A stretch of 45,168 nucleotides of DNA from Caldisericia bacterium (GTDB lineage Bacteria > Caldisericota > Caldisericia > B22-G15). The stretch covers positions 1-45,168 of the forward strand of contig JAOAHY010000003.1 of assembly GCA_026414995.1 (NCBI GenBank), in the 5' to 3' direction. Below are positions 31,852 through 40,979 of the stretch, piece after piece. A program made the position numbers and the translations under genes. The notes under the pieces are model-generated. The model did not search any database, was not told where the DNA came from, and saw only the letters and a list, made by a program, of their open reading frames with translations. Each line of letters begins with the position of its first letter. The first letter of the stretch is position 1.

Positions 31852-33447
31852 ATGATTCTAAGACCTATTTTTGAAGAAAAATTCAAGAAATTCAATTTAA
31901 ATTCAAAAGATTTTAATTTAAACATACCAAAAAATAAAAATTTTGGCGATATATCATCAGATTTTTTAATAAATTTAAAAGATAAATCTATTAGAGAAGA
32001 GATAAAAAAAGAGTTTGAAAATGATAAATATTTTAAAAAAGTTGAAATAGTTGAACCTGGTTTTCTAAATTTATTTTTTTCTGAAGCATTTTACTCTTTT
32101 TTCATAAAAAAACTTTTAAATGATGGTGTTAATTTTTTAAAAGATTCTTTAAAATCTAATAAAAAAATTCAAATAGAGTTTGTATCTGCAAATCCAACAG
32201 GTCCTTTAACTCTTGGTAATGGAAGAAATGCAGTTATTGGTGATGTACTTGCTAATGTATTTGCTTATCTTGGTTTTAATGTCCAAAGAGAATATTATCT
32301 AAATGATGCTGGAAAAAAGGTAGAACTTTTAGTTGATTCAGTTTATGCAAGGGTTAAAGAACTTTTAGGAGAAAATGTGCTATTTCCAGAGGATGGATAT
32401 AGAGGAGAGTATGTAGTAGAAATTGCAAGGAATATTATTGACAGCAAAAAAATTTATCTTTTAAATAATAGAGAAAAATTTAGAGAAGAAATTTTAAATA
32501 TTATTATTGGTTGGATAAAAAAAGATCTATCTGATTTTGGAGTATATTTTGACAATTTTTTTTCAGAAAGAGAGATGAGAGAAAGGGGGGAGGTTGAAGA
32601 GGTTTTAAAAATATTAAAAGATAAAAATATGAGTTATGAAAAAGATGGGGCAGTTTGGTTTAAATCAACTCTTTTTGGAGATGAGAAAGACAGAGTTTTA
32701 GTAAAAAGTGATGGAGATTATACCTACTTTCTTACTGACATAGCATATCATATAAATAAATGGAGAAGAGGTTTTGAACTTGTAATAGATATTTGGGGTT
32801 GGGATCACATTGGGCATATTGAACCACTTAAAAATGCGCTTTCAATTTTTGGAATACCCCATAATTTTCTTAATGTTATTCTTTATCAGATAGTTCACTT
32901 AAAATCTTATGGAAAAGAGATAAAAATGAGTAAAACAAGTGGTGAATTTGTTCTTTTGAGAGAACTTATAGATGATATAGGCAAAGACACTGTAAGATTT
33001 ATATTTTTATCAAGAGCATCTGAAAGTCCACTTGATTTTGATATAGAAATTGCAAAAAAGAAAAATATGGAAAACCCAGTTTTTTATATTCAATATGCAT
33101 ATACAAGAGGTAAAGCAATAGAAAGAAAAAAATTAGAAAAAGGAATAGAAATAAATTTTGAAAATTTAGATCTTTCTTTTTCAGATCTTGAAAGAGAAAT
33201 ATTAAATAGATTGATTTATACAGAAGAAATTTTATATCAAGTAATAAATAAATATGCTCCGCATCTATTAACATTTCACTCACTAGAGATTTCAAAAAAA
33301 TTTCATACATTTTATCATGATTATCCTGTTTTGTCAGAGAACGACGAAAAAACAAGGAATAGAAGATATGCAATTGTAAAGTGTGTTGAAATTATATTAA
33401 ATATATTGTTAAATTTAATGGGTGTATCAACACCTGAGGAGATGTGA
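31852..33447 (+). CDS. argS: Arginyl-tRNA synthetase
   Basis: Class I aminoacyl-tRNA synthetase of 531 aa that charges tRNA-Arg. An N-terminal Add1-like domain spans about residues 1-85. The catalytic core has NPTGPLTLGNGR, in which the HIGH signature appears as TLGN (residues 120-123). A KMSKT motif (KEIKMSKTSGEF) and a C-terminal anticodon-binding DALR domain ending in LMGVSTPEEM complete the protein. The second His of HIGH is replaced by Asn, and the first by Thr. The ATG follows the BON gene stop without a gap. Confidence 0.95.
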   Translation: MILRPIFEEKFKKFNLNSKDFNLNIPKNKNFGDISSDFLINLKDKSIREEIKKEFENDKYFKKVEIVEPGFLNLFFSEAFYSFFIKKLLNDGVNFLKDSLKSNKKIQIEFVSANPTGPLTLGNGRNAVIGDVLANVFAYLGFNVQREYYLNDAGKKVELLVDSVYARVKELLGENVLFPEDGYRGEYVVEIARNIIDSKKIYLLNNREKFREEILNIIIGWIKKDLSDFGVYFDNFFSEREMRERGEVEEVLKILKDKNMSYEKDGAVWFKSTLFGDEKDRVLVKSDGDYTYFLTDIAYHINKWRRGFELVIDIWGWDHIGHIEPLKNALSIFGIPHNFLNVILYQIVHLKSYGKEIKMSKTSGEFVLLRELIDDIGKDTVRFIFLSRASESPLDFDIEIAKKKNMENPVFYIQYAYTRGKAIERKKLEKGIEINFENLDLSFSDLEREILNRLIYTEEILYQVINKYAPHLLTFHSLEISKKFHTFYHDYPVLSENDEKTRNRRYAIVKCVEIILNILLNLMGVSTPEEM

Positions 33448-33449
33448 GT

Positions 33450-34853
33450 ATGAACGATGTTATAATTGGCCTTGAGATACATGCACAACTAAAAACTGAA
33501 ACAAAACTTTTTTGTTCATGTAAGATTGATTTTAGCGCTCCTCCAAATACAAATATTTGTCCAGTTTGTCTTGGTCTTCCTGGTGCATTGCCCTCTTTAA
33601 ATGAAAAGGCATTGATTTATTCATTAATGATTGCAGAAGCACTTAATTGCAAGATAAACAAAAAATCTCTATTTCATAGAAAAAACTATTTTTATCCAGA
33701 TCTTCCAAAAGGATATCAAATTTCTCAATATGATATTCCTCTTGCTGAAGAAGGTTATCTTTCTCTTCCAAAAACTAACAAAAAAATTAGAATAAAAAGA
33801 GTTCATATGGAAGAAGACGCAGGAAAACTAATTCATCCAGAAGATATAATTGAAGCTAATTATTCTTATGTTGATTATAATAGATCTGGTGTTCCTCTTG
33901 TAGAAATTGTAACCTATCCAGATTTATCTTCTCCTGAGGAGGCTGTTGAATTTCTTGAGGAGCTAAGACTCATCTTAATATACCTTGGAGTTTCAACTGG
34001 AAATATGGAAGAAGGAGCTTTAAGATGTGATGCAAATATCTCAATAAGAGGACACTCAAGATGTGAAGTAAAAAATATGAATTCATTTAGATCTGTAAAG
34101 AGAGCTCTTTTATATGAAATTGAAAGACAAATAGATTTAATTAACAAGGGAGAAGAGGTTATTCAAGAAACTAGGCATTTTAATGAGAGCGATGGAAAAA
34201 CATATTCAATGAGAGGAAAAGAAGAGGCAGAAGATTATAGATATTTCCCAGATCCTGATCTTCCTCCTCTTTTAATTGATGATAATATTTTAAATAGAGC
34301 AAAAGAAAACATAAAGGAGTTACCTCAAAATATAAGAGAGAAATTAAAAGAATTTTCTCTAACAGAAACAGAAATTGAAACCATTGTTTCAAATTTATAT
34401 ATTAAAGATTTTTACTTTAAAACAATTAATTTCTTCAACGAGCCAAAAGTAATTTCAAATTGGCTTTTAACAGATATTTTAGGATTTATTAATGAGAGAA
34501 ATTTAGATAGAATACCTTTTTCACCCGAAGATTTTGCTGAATCTTTAAAAATGTTTTATGAAAAAAAGATTTCTTCAAAAATATTAAAAAAGATAATTGA
34601 ACTTTTATTTGAAGGAAAATCACTTGAGTATATAATTAAAAATGAAAATATTATGCCAATAACTTCAAAAGAGGAAATAAGAAAATTTGTTTTAGAGGTT
34701 ATAAAAGAAAATATGAAAGTAGTTGAAGATTACAAAAAAGGAAAAAACAAAGTTTTGCAATTTTTAATAGGGCAAGCAATGGCAAAAAGTAAAGGAAGAT
34801 TAGATCCAGATTTATTAAAAGAAGTTTTTATTGAGGAGCTTAAAAATGAGTAG
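33450..34853 (+). CDS. gatB: Aspartyl/glutamyl-tRNA(Asn/Gln) amidotransferase subunit B
   Basis: Subunit B of the GatCAB complex, which converts mischarged Glu-tRNA(Gln) or Asp-tRNA(Asn). It has 467 aa. Motifs include IGLEIHAQLKTETKLFCSC, CPVCLGLPGALPSLN (Cys-x-x-Cys), FYPDLPKGYQISQYD, RVHMEEDAGKL, DYNRSGVPLVEIVT and RYFPDPDLPPL. The C-terminal YqeY-type tail ends near residue 465. I chose the ATG at 33450 because AGGAG lies 8 nt before it. A GTG at 33444 overlaps the argS stop but leaves only 2 nt. gatA and gatC are not in the window. Confidence 0.95.
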   Translation: MNDVIIGLEIHAQLKTETKLFCSCKIDFSAPPNTNICPVCLGLPGALPSLNEKALIYSLMIAEALNCKINKKSLFHRKNYFYPDLPKGYQISQYDIPLAEEGYLSLPKTNKKIRIKRVHMEEDAGKLIHPEDIIEANYSYVDYNRSGVPLVEIVTYPDLSSPEEAVEFLEELRLILIYLGVSTGNMEEGALRCDANISIRGHSRCEVKNMNSFRSVKRALLYEIERQIDLINKGEEVIQETRHFNESDGKTYSMRGKEEAEDYRYFPDPDLPPLLIDDNILNRAKENIKELPQNIREKLKEFSLTETEIETIVSNLYIKDFYFKTINFFNEPKVISNWLLTDILGFINERNLDRIPFSPEDFAESLKMFYEKKISSKILKKIIELLFEGKSLEYIIKNENIMPITSKEEIRKFVLEVIKENMKVVEDYKKGKNKVLQFLIGQAMAKSKGRLDPDLLKEVFIEELKNE

Positions 34854-37800
34854 TTTTGTTCATCTTCATCTTCATACTGAATATTCACTTCTTGATGGTT
34901 TGATAAAATTTGATGATCTTTTTGAAAAATTGAAAAAACTCAATATGGATTCAGTTGGAATAACTGATCATGGTGGATTATATGGAGTTATTCCATTTTA
35001 TAAAAAAGCAAAAGAGGTAGGAGTTAAACCGATAATTGGTGTTGAACTTTACTTTTCTCCAACTTCAAGACATGAGAAGAAAGGAAAAGAAGATAGAGAA
35101 AATTATCATATACTTTTGTTTGCCAAAGATTATGAAGGATATTCAAATTTATCTAAACTTGTCACAATAGCTCATCTTGAGGGATTTTATTATAAACCAA
35201 GAATAGATATAGAAGTTTTAAGAAAACATAATAAAGGTTTAATTCTTACAACCTCTTGTGTTAAAGGAGAAATACCTTCTTATATTCTTGAAGGAAGGTA
35301 TGAAGAAGCAAAAAGTAGAATTTATGAATTTAAAGAAATTTTTGGGAATGATTTTTATATTGAACTACAAGATCATAATTTAAAAGAAGAAAAAGAAGTT
35401 TTACCAAAACTTGTTCAAATTGCAAAAGAAACAAATACAAAAATTTTTGCTTCAAATGATGTTCACTATTTAAATAGAGAAGATGCCAAAGTTCATGGAA
35501 TACTTTTATGTGTTCAAACTCAAACAACAATTGATAATCCTGATAGATTAAAATTTGAAACAGATGAATTTTACTTAAAATCTTTTGAAGAGATGTGGGC
35601 TACTTTTAAAGAAATTCCTGAAGCAATTTATACAACAATTGAAATAAAAGAGAAGTGTAATTTAGAAATACCACTCCAAATTCCTAAACTTCCAAAGTTT
35701 CCTTTAAAAGAAGGAGAAGAGCCATTTAAAGTTTTAAAAGAATTATGTGAAAAAGCTCTTCCAGAAAAATATGAAAAAATAACAGATGAGATTAAAGAAA
35801 GACTTGTAATGGAACTTAAAACAATTCATGATATGGGTTTTTCTGATTACTTTTTAATTGTTAGTGATTTTGTTTCTTATGCCAAAAGAAATGGAATAAG
35901 GGTAGGACCTGGTAGAGGAAGTGCAGCAGGAAGTATTGTTTCATATCTTTTAGGAATTACAGATGTTGATCCATTAAAATACAATCTTCTATTTGAAAGA
36001 TTTTTAAACCCTCAAAGAATCTCTCTTCCAGATATAGATATTGATTTTGCAGATGATAGAAGAGATGAAGTTATAAATTATGTTAGAAGAAAATATGGTG
36101 AAGATAGAGTTGCTCAAATCGCTACTTTTGGAAAAATGGAAGCTAGAGGAACAATAAGAGATGTTGGAAGAGTTTTAAATTATCCTGTTTCAGAGATGGA
36201 TAGAATTGCAAAATTAATTCCTTTTGGTTTAGATTTTAAGGAAGCACTTGAAAAAGAACCACTTTTGCTTAAAGAGATGAATGCTGATGAAAAAAAGAAA
36301 GAACTATTTCAAATTGCTATGAAACTTGAAGGTATTAACAGAAACTTTTCAACTCATGCAGCAGGAGTTGTAATTGGTGAGGGCCCTCTTTCTGAAATTG
36401 TACCACTTCAATTAACAAAAGATAAAGGAATCACAACTCAATATGATAAAGATTCTCTTGAAGATTTAGGTCTTCTTAAAATAGACTTTCTTGGTTTAAG
36501 AACATTAACTGTAATTGATGAGACAATTAAATTAATAAAAGAGAGAAAAGGAATAGAAATAAAAATAGAAAAAATTCCACTCAATGATGAAAAGACCTTC
36601 TCACTTCTGAGAGATGGTAAAACAATAGGAGTATTTCAACTAGAATCTTATGGAATGAGAAAAGTACTTTCAAGTTTAAAGCCTACAAACATTGAAGATA
36701 TAATTGCAGTTTTATCTTTATATAGACCTGGAACCCTTAAATCTGGTCAAGTTGAGGAGTATATTAAAAGAAAAAACTCAAATGAAAAATATGAAGTACT
36801 TCATCCAAAAGTTGAAGATATTTTAAAACCTACTTATGGAATTATGGTTTATCAAGAACAGGTTATGCAAGTTGCACAAAAATTAGCTGGTTATACTCTT
36901 GCTGAAGCGGATTTATTAAGAAAAGCAATTGGTAAAAAGAAAAAAGATTTGATGGAAAAAAATAGAGAAGATTTTATTTTAAGATGTGTTAATAATGGAA
37001 TCGATAAAAGCACAGCAGAAAAAATTTTCAATTATATAGAAAAATTCGCAGAATATGGATTTAATAAATCTCATTCTACAGCATATGCAATGATATCTTA
37101 TCAAACTGCATATTTAAAGGCAAATTATCCCAATGAATATTTTGTTTCTCTTTTATCATCTGTTGCTGGAAATGAAGATAAAGAGGAAATTTATATAAAA
37201 GATATTGAAAGTTTTGGAATTAAAATTTTACCGCCTCATATAAATAAAAGTGATATATATTTTACGCTTGAAGACCAAGGAATTAGATTTGGTTTTGCTG
37301 CAATAAAAAATGTTGGCGAAAATGCGGCAATTGATATTATAAATGAAAGAAAAAAAGGAGAGTTTAGGTCATTTTATGATTTTCTCTCAAGATGTAAAAA
37401 TACTAAAATAAATAAAAAAGTTATTGAAGCACTAATAAAATCTGGAGCTTTTGACGAATTTTCAAAAGATAGAGCAGCACTTTTTGAAGAACTTCAAAGT
37501 GATGAGAAAACAAAACCTCTTTTATTTAATGAAGTTCCGCAAAAAAGAAGAAAAGTTGATGAGAGTAAAATTTTAGAGTGGGAAAAAGAAGCCTTTGGTT
37601 TTTATTTTTCAGGACACCCTCTTAAATTTTATCTTGAAAAATTAAGAAAAGATGAAGTAAAAATTTCTGAATTACCACTTTTAGAGAGTGGTAAAATTGT
37701 AAATATAATTGGTTCAATTATTTCATTTAAACACCATTCAACAAAAAAGGGCGAAGGTTTTTTAAAATTTGTCCTTGAAGATGAAAGTGGAAAAGTAGAT

Positions 37801-38238
37801 GTTTTAGTATTTAATTCTCAAATAGATACAATTGAAAGTTATTTGAGAAAAGAAGGTCTTATTAAAATAGAAGGTGAACTCAAAATTGAAGATGAAAGAT
37901 TTTCTCTAAGAATGACAAAATTCATAGAATTTATACACAAAAGTGAACTTGACGATAAAATAAAAGACATTCAGGTAAAAGATGAGAATAAATCAAACTT
38001 TCATTTATATATAAACCTTAAGAAAGAACAACTAAAAGATGATATATTAGAAAAGTTATCGATTTCACTTAAAGAAAATAAAGGAACTACACCAGTAACA
38101 ATTTATTTACAGATCAATGGTAAAAAGGTTGAAGTTTCTCTTTCTGAAAAATATATGGTAAATCTCACACCATCTCTTCTTTCAAATTTATCTAAATTAA
38201 TTGGGATAGAAAACTTTTATTATAAAGAGGTATCTTAA
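34846..38238 (+). CDS. dnaE: DNA polymerase III subunit alpha
   Basis: Replicative polymerase of 1130 aa, DnaE1 type. The N-terminal PHP domain keeps all metal ligands I can check (HLHLHTEYSLLDG, ITDHGG, IGVEL, ASNDVHYL). It may therefore have proofreading or pyrophosphatase activity, since no separate epsilon exonuclease is visible here. Catalytic aspartates are in LPDIDIDFADDRR, with GPGRGSAAGS before and FGKMEARGTIRDVGR after. The C-terminal OB domain (VNIIGSIISFKHHS) and tail end with a tau-interaction-like region. The ATG at 34846 has GAGGAG 7 nt upstream and overlaps the gatB stop; a TTG at 34831 in the same frame is less likely. Confidence 0.97.
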   Translation: MSSFVHLHLHTEYSLLDGLIKFDDLFEKLKKLNMDSVGITDHGGLYGVIPFYKKAKEVGVKPIIGVELYFSPTSRHEKKGKEDRENYHILLFAKDYEGYSNLSKLVTIAHLEGFYYKPRIDIEVLRKHNKGLILTTSCVKGEIPSYILEGRYEEAKSRIYEFKEIFGNDFYIELQDHNLKEEKEVLPKLVQIAKETNTKIFASNDVHYLNREDAKVHGILLCVQTQTTIDNPDRLKFETDEFYLKSFEEMWATFKEIPEAIYTTIEIKEKCNLEIPLQIPKLPKFPLKEGEEPFKVLKELCEKALPEKYEKITDEIKERLVMELKTIHDMGFSDYFLIVSDFVSYAKRNGIRVGPGRGSAAGSIVSYLLGITDVDPLKYNLLFERFLNPQRISLPDIDIDFADDRRDEVINYVRRKYGEDRVAQIATFGKMEARGTIRDVGRVLNYPVSEMDRIAKLIPFGLDFKEALEKEPLLLKEMNADEKKKELFQIAMKLEGINRNFSTHAAGVVIGEGPLSEIVPLQLTKDKGITTQYDKDSLEDLGLLKIDFLGLRTLTVIDETIKLIKERKGIEIKIEKIPLNDEKTFSLLRDGKTIGVFQLESYGMRKVLSSLKPTNIEDIIAVLSLYRPGTLKSGQVEEYIKRKNSNEKYEVLHPKVEDILKPTYGIMVYQEQVMQVAQKLAGYTLAEADLLRKAIGKKKKDLMEKNREDFILRCVNNGIDKSTAEKIFNYIEKFAEYGFNKSHSTAYAMISYQTAYLKANYPNEYFVSLLSSVAGNEDKEEIYIKDIESFGIKILPPHINKSDIYFTLEDQGIRFGFAAIKNVGENAAIDIINERKKGEFRSFYDFLSRCKNTKINKKVIEALIKSGAFDEFSKDRAALFEELQSDEKTKPLLFNEVPQKRRKVDESKILEWEKEAFGFYFSGHPLKFYLEKLRKDEVKISELPLLESGKIVNIIGSIISFKHHSTKKGEGFLKFVLEDESGKVDVLVFNSQIDTIESYLRKEGLIKIEGELKIEDERFSLRMTKFIEFIHKSELDDKIKDIQVKDENKSNFHLYINLKKEQLKDDILEKLSISLKENKGTTPVTIYLQINGKKVEVSLSEKYMVNLTPSLLSNLSKLIGIENFYYKEVS

Positions 38239-38257
38239 AAATAAGGAGGTAAGATAT

Positions 38258-39277
38258 ATGAGAATAGGAGTTTTGACAGGTGGAGGAGATTGTCCAGGAT
38301 TAAATTCAACAATAAGAGCAGTTTTTTATAGAAGTTTAAATTACGGTTTTGAAGTTTTTGGTTTTTTTGATGGTTGGAAAGGATTGATAGAAGATAATGG
38401 AAGGCTTCTCAAACTTGAAGATGTTGAAGATATATTAAATTTAGGTGGAACTATTTTGTATTCATCTAGAACAAATCCATTTAAAGAAGAAAGGGGAGTT
38501 GAAAGAATTTTAGAAACATTAAATAAAGAAAAAATCAACGCTCTTATAGCAATAGGAGGAGACGATACTTTAAGTGTTGCTGCAAAACTCTATGAAGGAT
38601 ATAAGGTGAATACAGTTGGAGTTCCAAAGACAATGGATAATGATGTTTTTGGAACTGATTATACATTCGGTTTTGATTCTGCAACAACAATTTCAATGGA
38701 TGCTCTTGAGAAATTAAAAGATACAGCAAAGGCAATGAAAAGAATTTTGATTCTTGAAGTTATGGGAAGAGAAGCAGGATGGGTTGCTCTTTTTACAGGT
38801 CTAGCAGGTGGAGCTGATGTTACAGTAATTCCAGAAGAAAAATTTGATAAAGATAAATTTGTTGAAAAAGTAAAAAGAGCATTTGAAAGAAAAGGATACG
38901 CAGTTATTTGTGTATCTGAAGGGGTTGAGGTTGCAGAAAGAGAAGAAGTTGAGGTTGATGCATTTGGTCATAAACTTCTTCAAGAGAGAGGTGTTGGTAG
39001 TTATCTTGGAAAAATTATAAAGGATGAATTAAATATAAACACAAGAGTTGCTCAAATTGGTCATGTTCAGAGAGGTGGCGCTCCTACTCTTTTTGATAGA
39101 ATTTTAACAATAAGACTTGGAATAAAAGCAGTTGATATGGTAAAAAATGGTGAATTTGGAAAAATGGCAACACTTTTGAATGGTGAAATTACATCAATTC
39201 CTCTAAAAGAAGTTTTAAATAAAACTAAAAAGGTTGATGATTATTGGATTTCGATTAAAAATGTTTTTGAGATATAG
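38258..39277 (+). CDS. pfp: 6-phosphofructokinase, PPi-dependent type
   Basis: Group A phosphofructokinase of 339 aa, phosphorylating fructose 6-phosphate in glycolysis. LTGGGDCPGLNSTIRA and IGGDDTL hold the phosphoryl-donor site, PKTMDND the catalytic Asp (D127) and GHVQRGG a sugar-phosphate site. Two specificity residues differ from the ATP enzyme of E. coli: D103 (E. coli Gly104) and K124 (E. coli Gly124). In established work on this family Asp and Lys at those positions mark pyrophosphate use, so PPi rather than ATP is the probable donor. GGAGG precedes the ATG. The histidine kinase gene follows without a gap. Confidence 0.93.
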   Translation: MRIGVLTGGGDCPGLNSTIRAVFYRSLNYGFEVFGFFDGWKGLIEDNGRLLKLEDVEDILNLGGTILYSSRTNPFKEERGVERILETLNKEKINALIAIGGDDTLSVAAKLYEGYKVNTVGVPKTMDNDVFGTDYTFGFDSATTISMDALEKLKDTAKAMKRILILEVMGREAGWVALFTGLAGGADVTVIPEEKFDKDKFVEKVKRAFERKGYAVICVSEGVEVAEREEVEVDAFGHKLLQERGVGSYLGKIIKDELNINTRVAQIGHVQRGGAPTLFDRILTIRLGIKAVDMVKNGEFGKMATLLNGEITSIPLKEVLNKTKKVDDYWISIKNVFEI

Positions 39278-40963
39278 ATGAAATTTTTTAATTCATTAAG
39301 GTTTCAAGTAATTGTTTCATTTTTTGTTGTTGTGATAATCTCAACATTTCTTCTTGGTTCTATTATGATTAGAACCATGGAAGAAAACCTCTGGAAGGCA
39401 GAAGAAGAAAAGTTAACAACAATTGCAAAACAACTTGAAATAGCTTATACAAGAATAATTGAAAGGTTAATAACAACCGCATCTATTCAAAAGATAGATT
39501 TAAAAACAGCTAAAAGGTTGTATCTTGAAAGATCATTGGAAGATTATACATATACAATTCATGAACAAAATCCTCTTTATGGTGTTGGATATTTCATATA
39601 TGGAGATTATTTTAATAGACCAGTTGCATTTTATGAATCCTCCTCTACTTTTTCAGAAAAATATAGAGTTGTTTTATCTCTTTATGAAAATGAAGAGGAG
39701 TCAGGTTATGTTTGGGTTGAAGAACCAAAAGAGATAGTTTATTCAAAAATTAACCAACTCAAATTAACTCAAAGAAACATACTTTATATAGTTGTTTTGA
39801 TTTCTGGTCTTTTTGCAATTTACATATCAACAATTTTTGTAAGAAAAGTTACTACAATCAAAAAAGGCTTAGAAAATTTAAAAACGGATCTTTCATTTAA
39901 ACTTCCTAAAATGTCTGGAGAGATGGGTGAAATAAGTTTTGCAATTAATGACCTTGCTCAAACTCTTTTAATAACAAGAAGTAATTCTGAAAAAATTCTT
40001 GAAACTATAAATTCAGGGGTACTTGTTATTACAAAAGATGGAACAATAAAAGAAGTTAATAGGGCATTTGAAAAACTATTGGATTTAAAGAAAAAAGATA
40101 TTCTTGAAAAAAATTTTAACACAATCCCAATATTAAAAAATCTTCTTTTCGGTCTTTTTGAAAAGGGAAACTTAAAAGAAAAAAGAGTAAAAATTGGAAA
40201 AGATGAAAAAATATTTAACATACTTTCAACTCCATTTAATACAGATGAAATTTTAATTACAGTTGAAGATATAACTGAAGAAGTTAAACTTCTTGAAGAG
40301 AAAAGAAGAACAGAGTCATTAAAAACTCTTGGAATTTTTACCACAGGTGTTGCTCATGAAATAAGGAATCCTTTAACTGCTATTAAAGGTTTTGCACAAA
40401 TTCTTGAAAAGAAATTTGAAAATGATGGTGATGAATTAAAATATACAAGAACAATTCTTAATGAAGTAAAAAGGTTAGAAGATATTGTAAAAGATTTACT
40501 TATGTATGGAAGACCATCTCCTCCAAACAAAATTTTGTCAAACATTTCAAGTGTTATAAAAGATTCAGTTTCTCTTCTTCAGGAAAAAATCAGTGAGAAA
40601 AATATAAATTTAGAGTTAGATTTAGTTTATGATCCAAAATTTAATTTCGATCCAAAACAAATGGAGCAAGTTTTACTCAATTTGATATTAAATGCAATTG
40701 ATAGTTCTGATTTTAATGGAAAAATTATTGTTAAAACAAAAAAATATGAAGATGGAATTTTAATTGAAGTAAAAGATTTTGGATTTGGAATAAAAGAAGA
40801 AGATAAAGAGAAAATTTTCACTCCATTTTTTACAACAAAAGAAAAAGGAACAGGTCTTGGTCTACCAATTTCACAAAAATTAGTTGAAATGCATAATGGA
40901 AAGATATGGTTCAATTCAGATCAAAATGGTACAAGTTTTTTTGTTTATCTTCCAGTAATATAA
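39278..40963 (+). CDS. Sensor histidine kinase, NtrB/AtoS-like
   Basis: Membrane sensor of 561 aa. Helices at about residues 8-30 and 167-188 bracket an extracytoplasmic domain of about 135 residues of unknown ligand. A HAMP-like linker and a PAS domain (about 235-335) follow. The HisKA domain has H360 in VAHEIRNPLTAIKGFAQIL. The ATPase has the N-box NLILNAIDSS (N468, N472), DFGFGI and GTGLGL. It lies next to a sigma-54 response regulator, the usual partner type for this kinase subgroup. The start codon directly follows the phosphofructokinase stop. Confidence 0.93.
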   Translation: MKFFNSLRFQVIVSFFVVVIISTFLLGSIMIRTMEENLWKAEEEKLTTIAKQLEIAYTRIIERLITTASIQKIDLKTAKRLYLERSLEDYTYTIHEQNPLYGVGYFIYGDYFNRPVAFYESSSTFSEKYRVVLSLYENEEESGYVWVEEPKEIVYSKINQLKLTQRNILYIVVLISGLFAIYISTIFVRKVTTIKKGLENLKTDLSFKLPKMSGEMGEISFAINDLAQTLLITRSNSEKILETINSGVLVITKDGTIKEVNRAFEKLLDLKKKDILEKNFNTIPILKNLLFGLFEKGNLKEKRVKIGKDEKIFNILSTPFNTDEILITVEDITEEVKLLEEKRRTESLKTLGIFTTGVAHEIRNPLTAIKGFAQILEKKFENDGDELKYTRTILNEVKRLEDIVKDLLMYGRPSPPNKILSNISSVIKDSVSLLQEKISEKNINLELDLVYDPKFNFDPKQMEQVLLNLILNAIDSSDFNGKIIVKTKKYEDGILIEVKDFGFGIKEEDKEKIFTPFFTTKEKGTGLGLPISQKLVEMHNGKIWFNSDQNGTSFFVYLPVI

Positions 40964-40964
40964 A

Positions 40965-40973
40965 TGGTATAAT
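40965..40973 (+). promoter_or_regulatory. Extended -10 box for leaderless response regulator gene
   Basis: TGGTATAAT is a consensus extended -10 element ending 6 nt before the ATG at 40980, immediately after the kinase stop codon. It would let the regulator be made independently of the kinase. Confidence 0.6.
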
Positions 40974-40979
40974 TGTTTT

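Noticed and set aside
33000-33373. A 124-codon - strand open frame inside argS
   Set aside because: Opposite a confident tRNA synthetase, with leucine/phenylalanine-rich low-complexity content and no start signal.
39958-40344. A 128-codon - strand open frame inside the histidine kinase gene
   Set aside because: Opposite conserved PAS and HisKA coding sequence, so it is a shadow frame.
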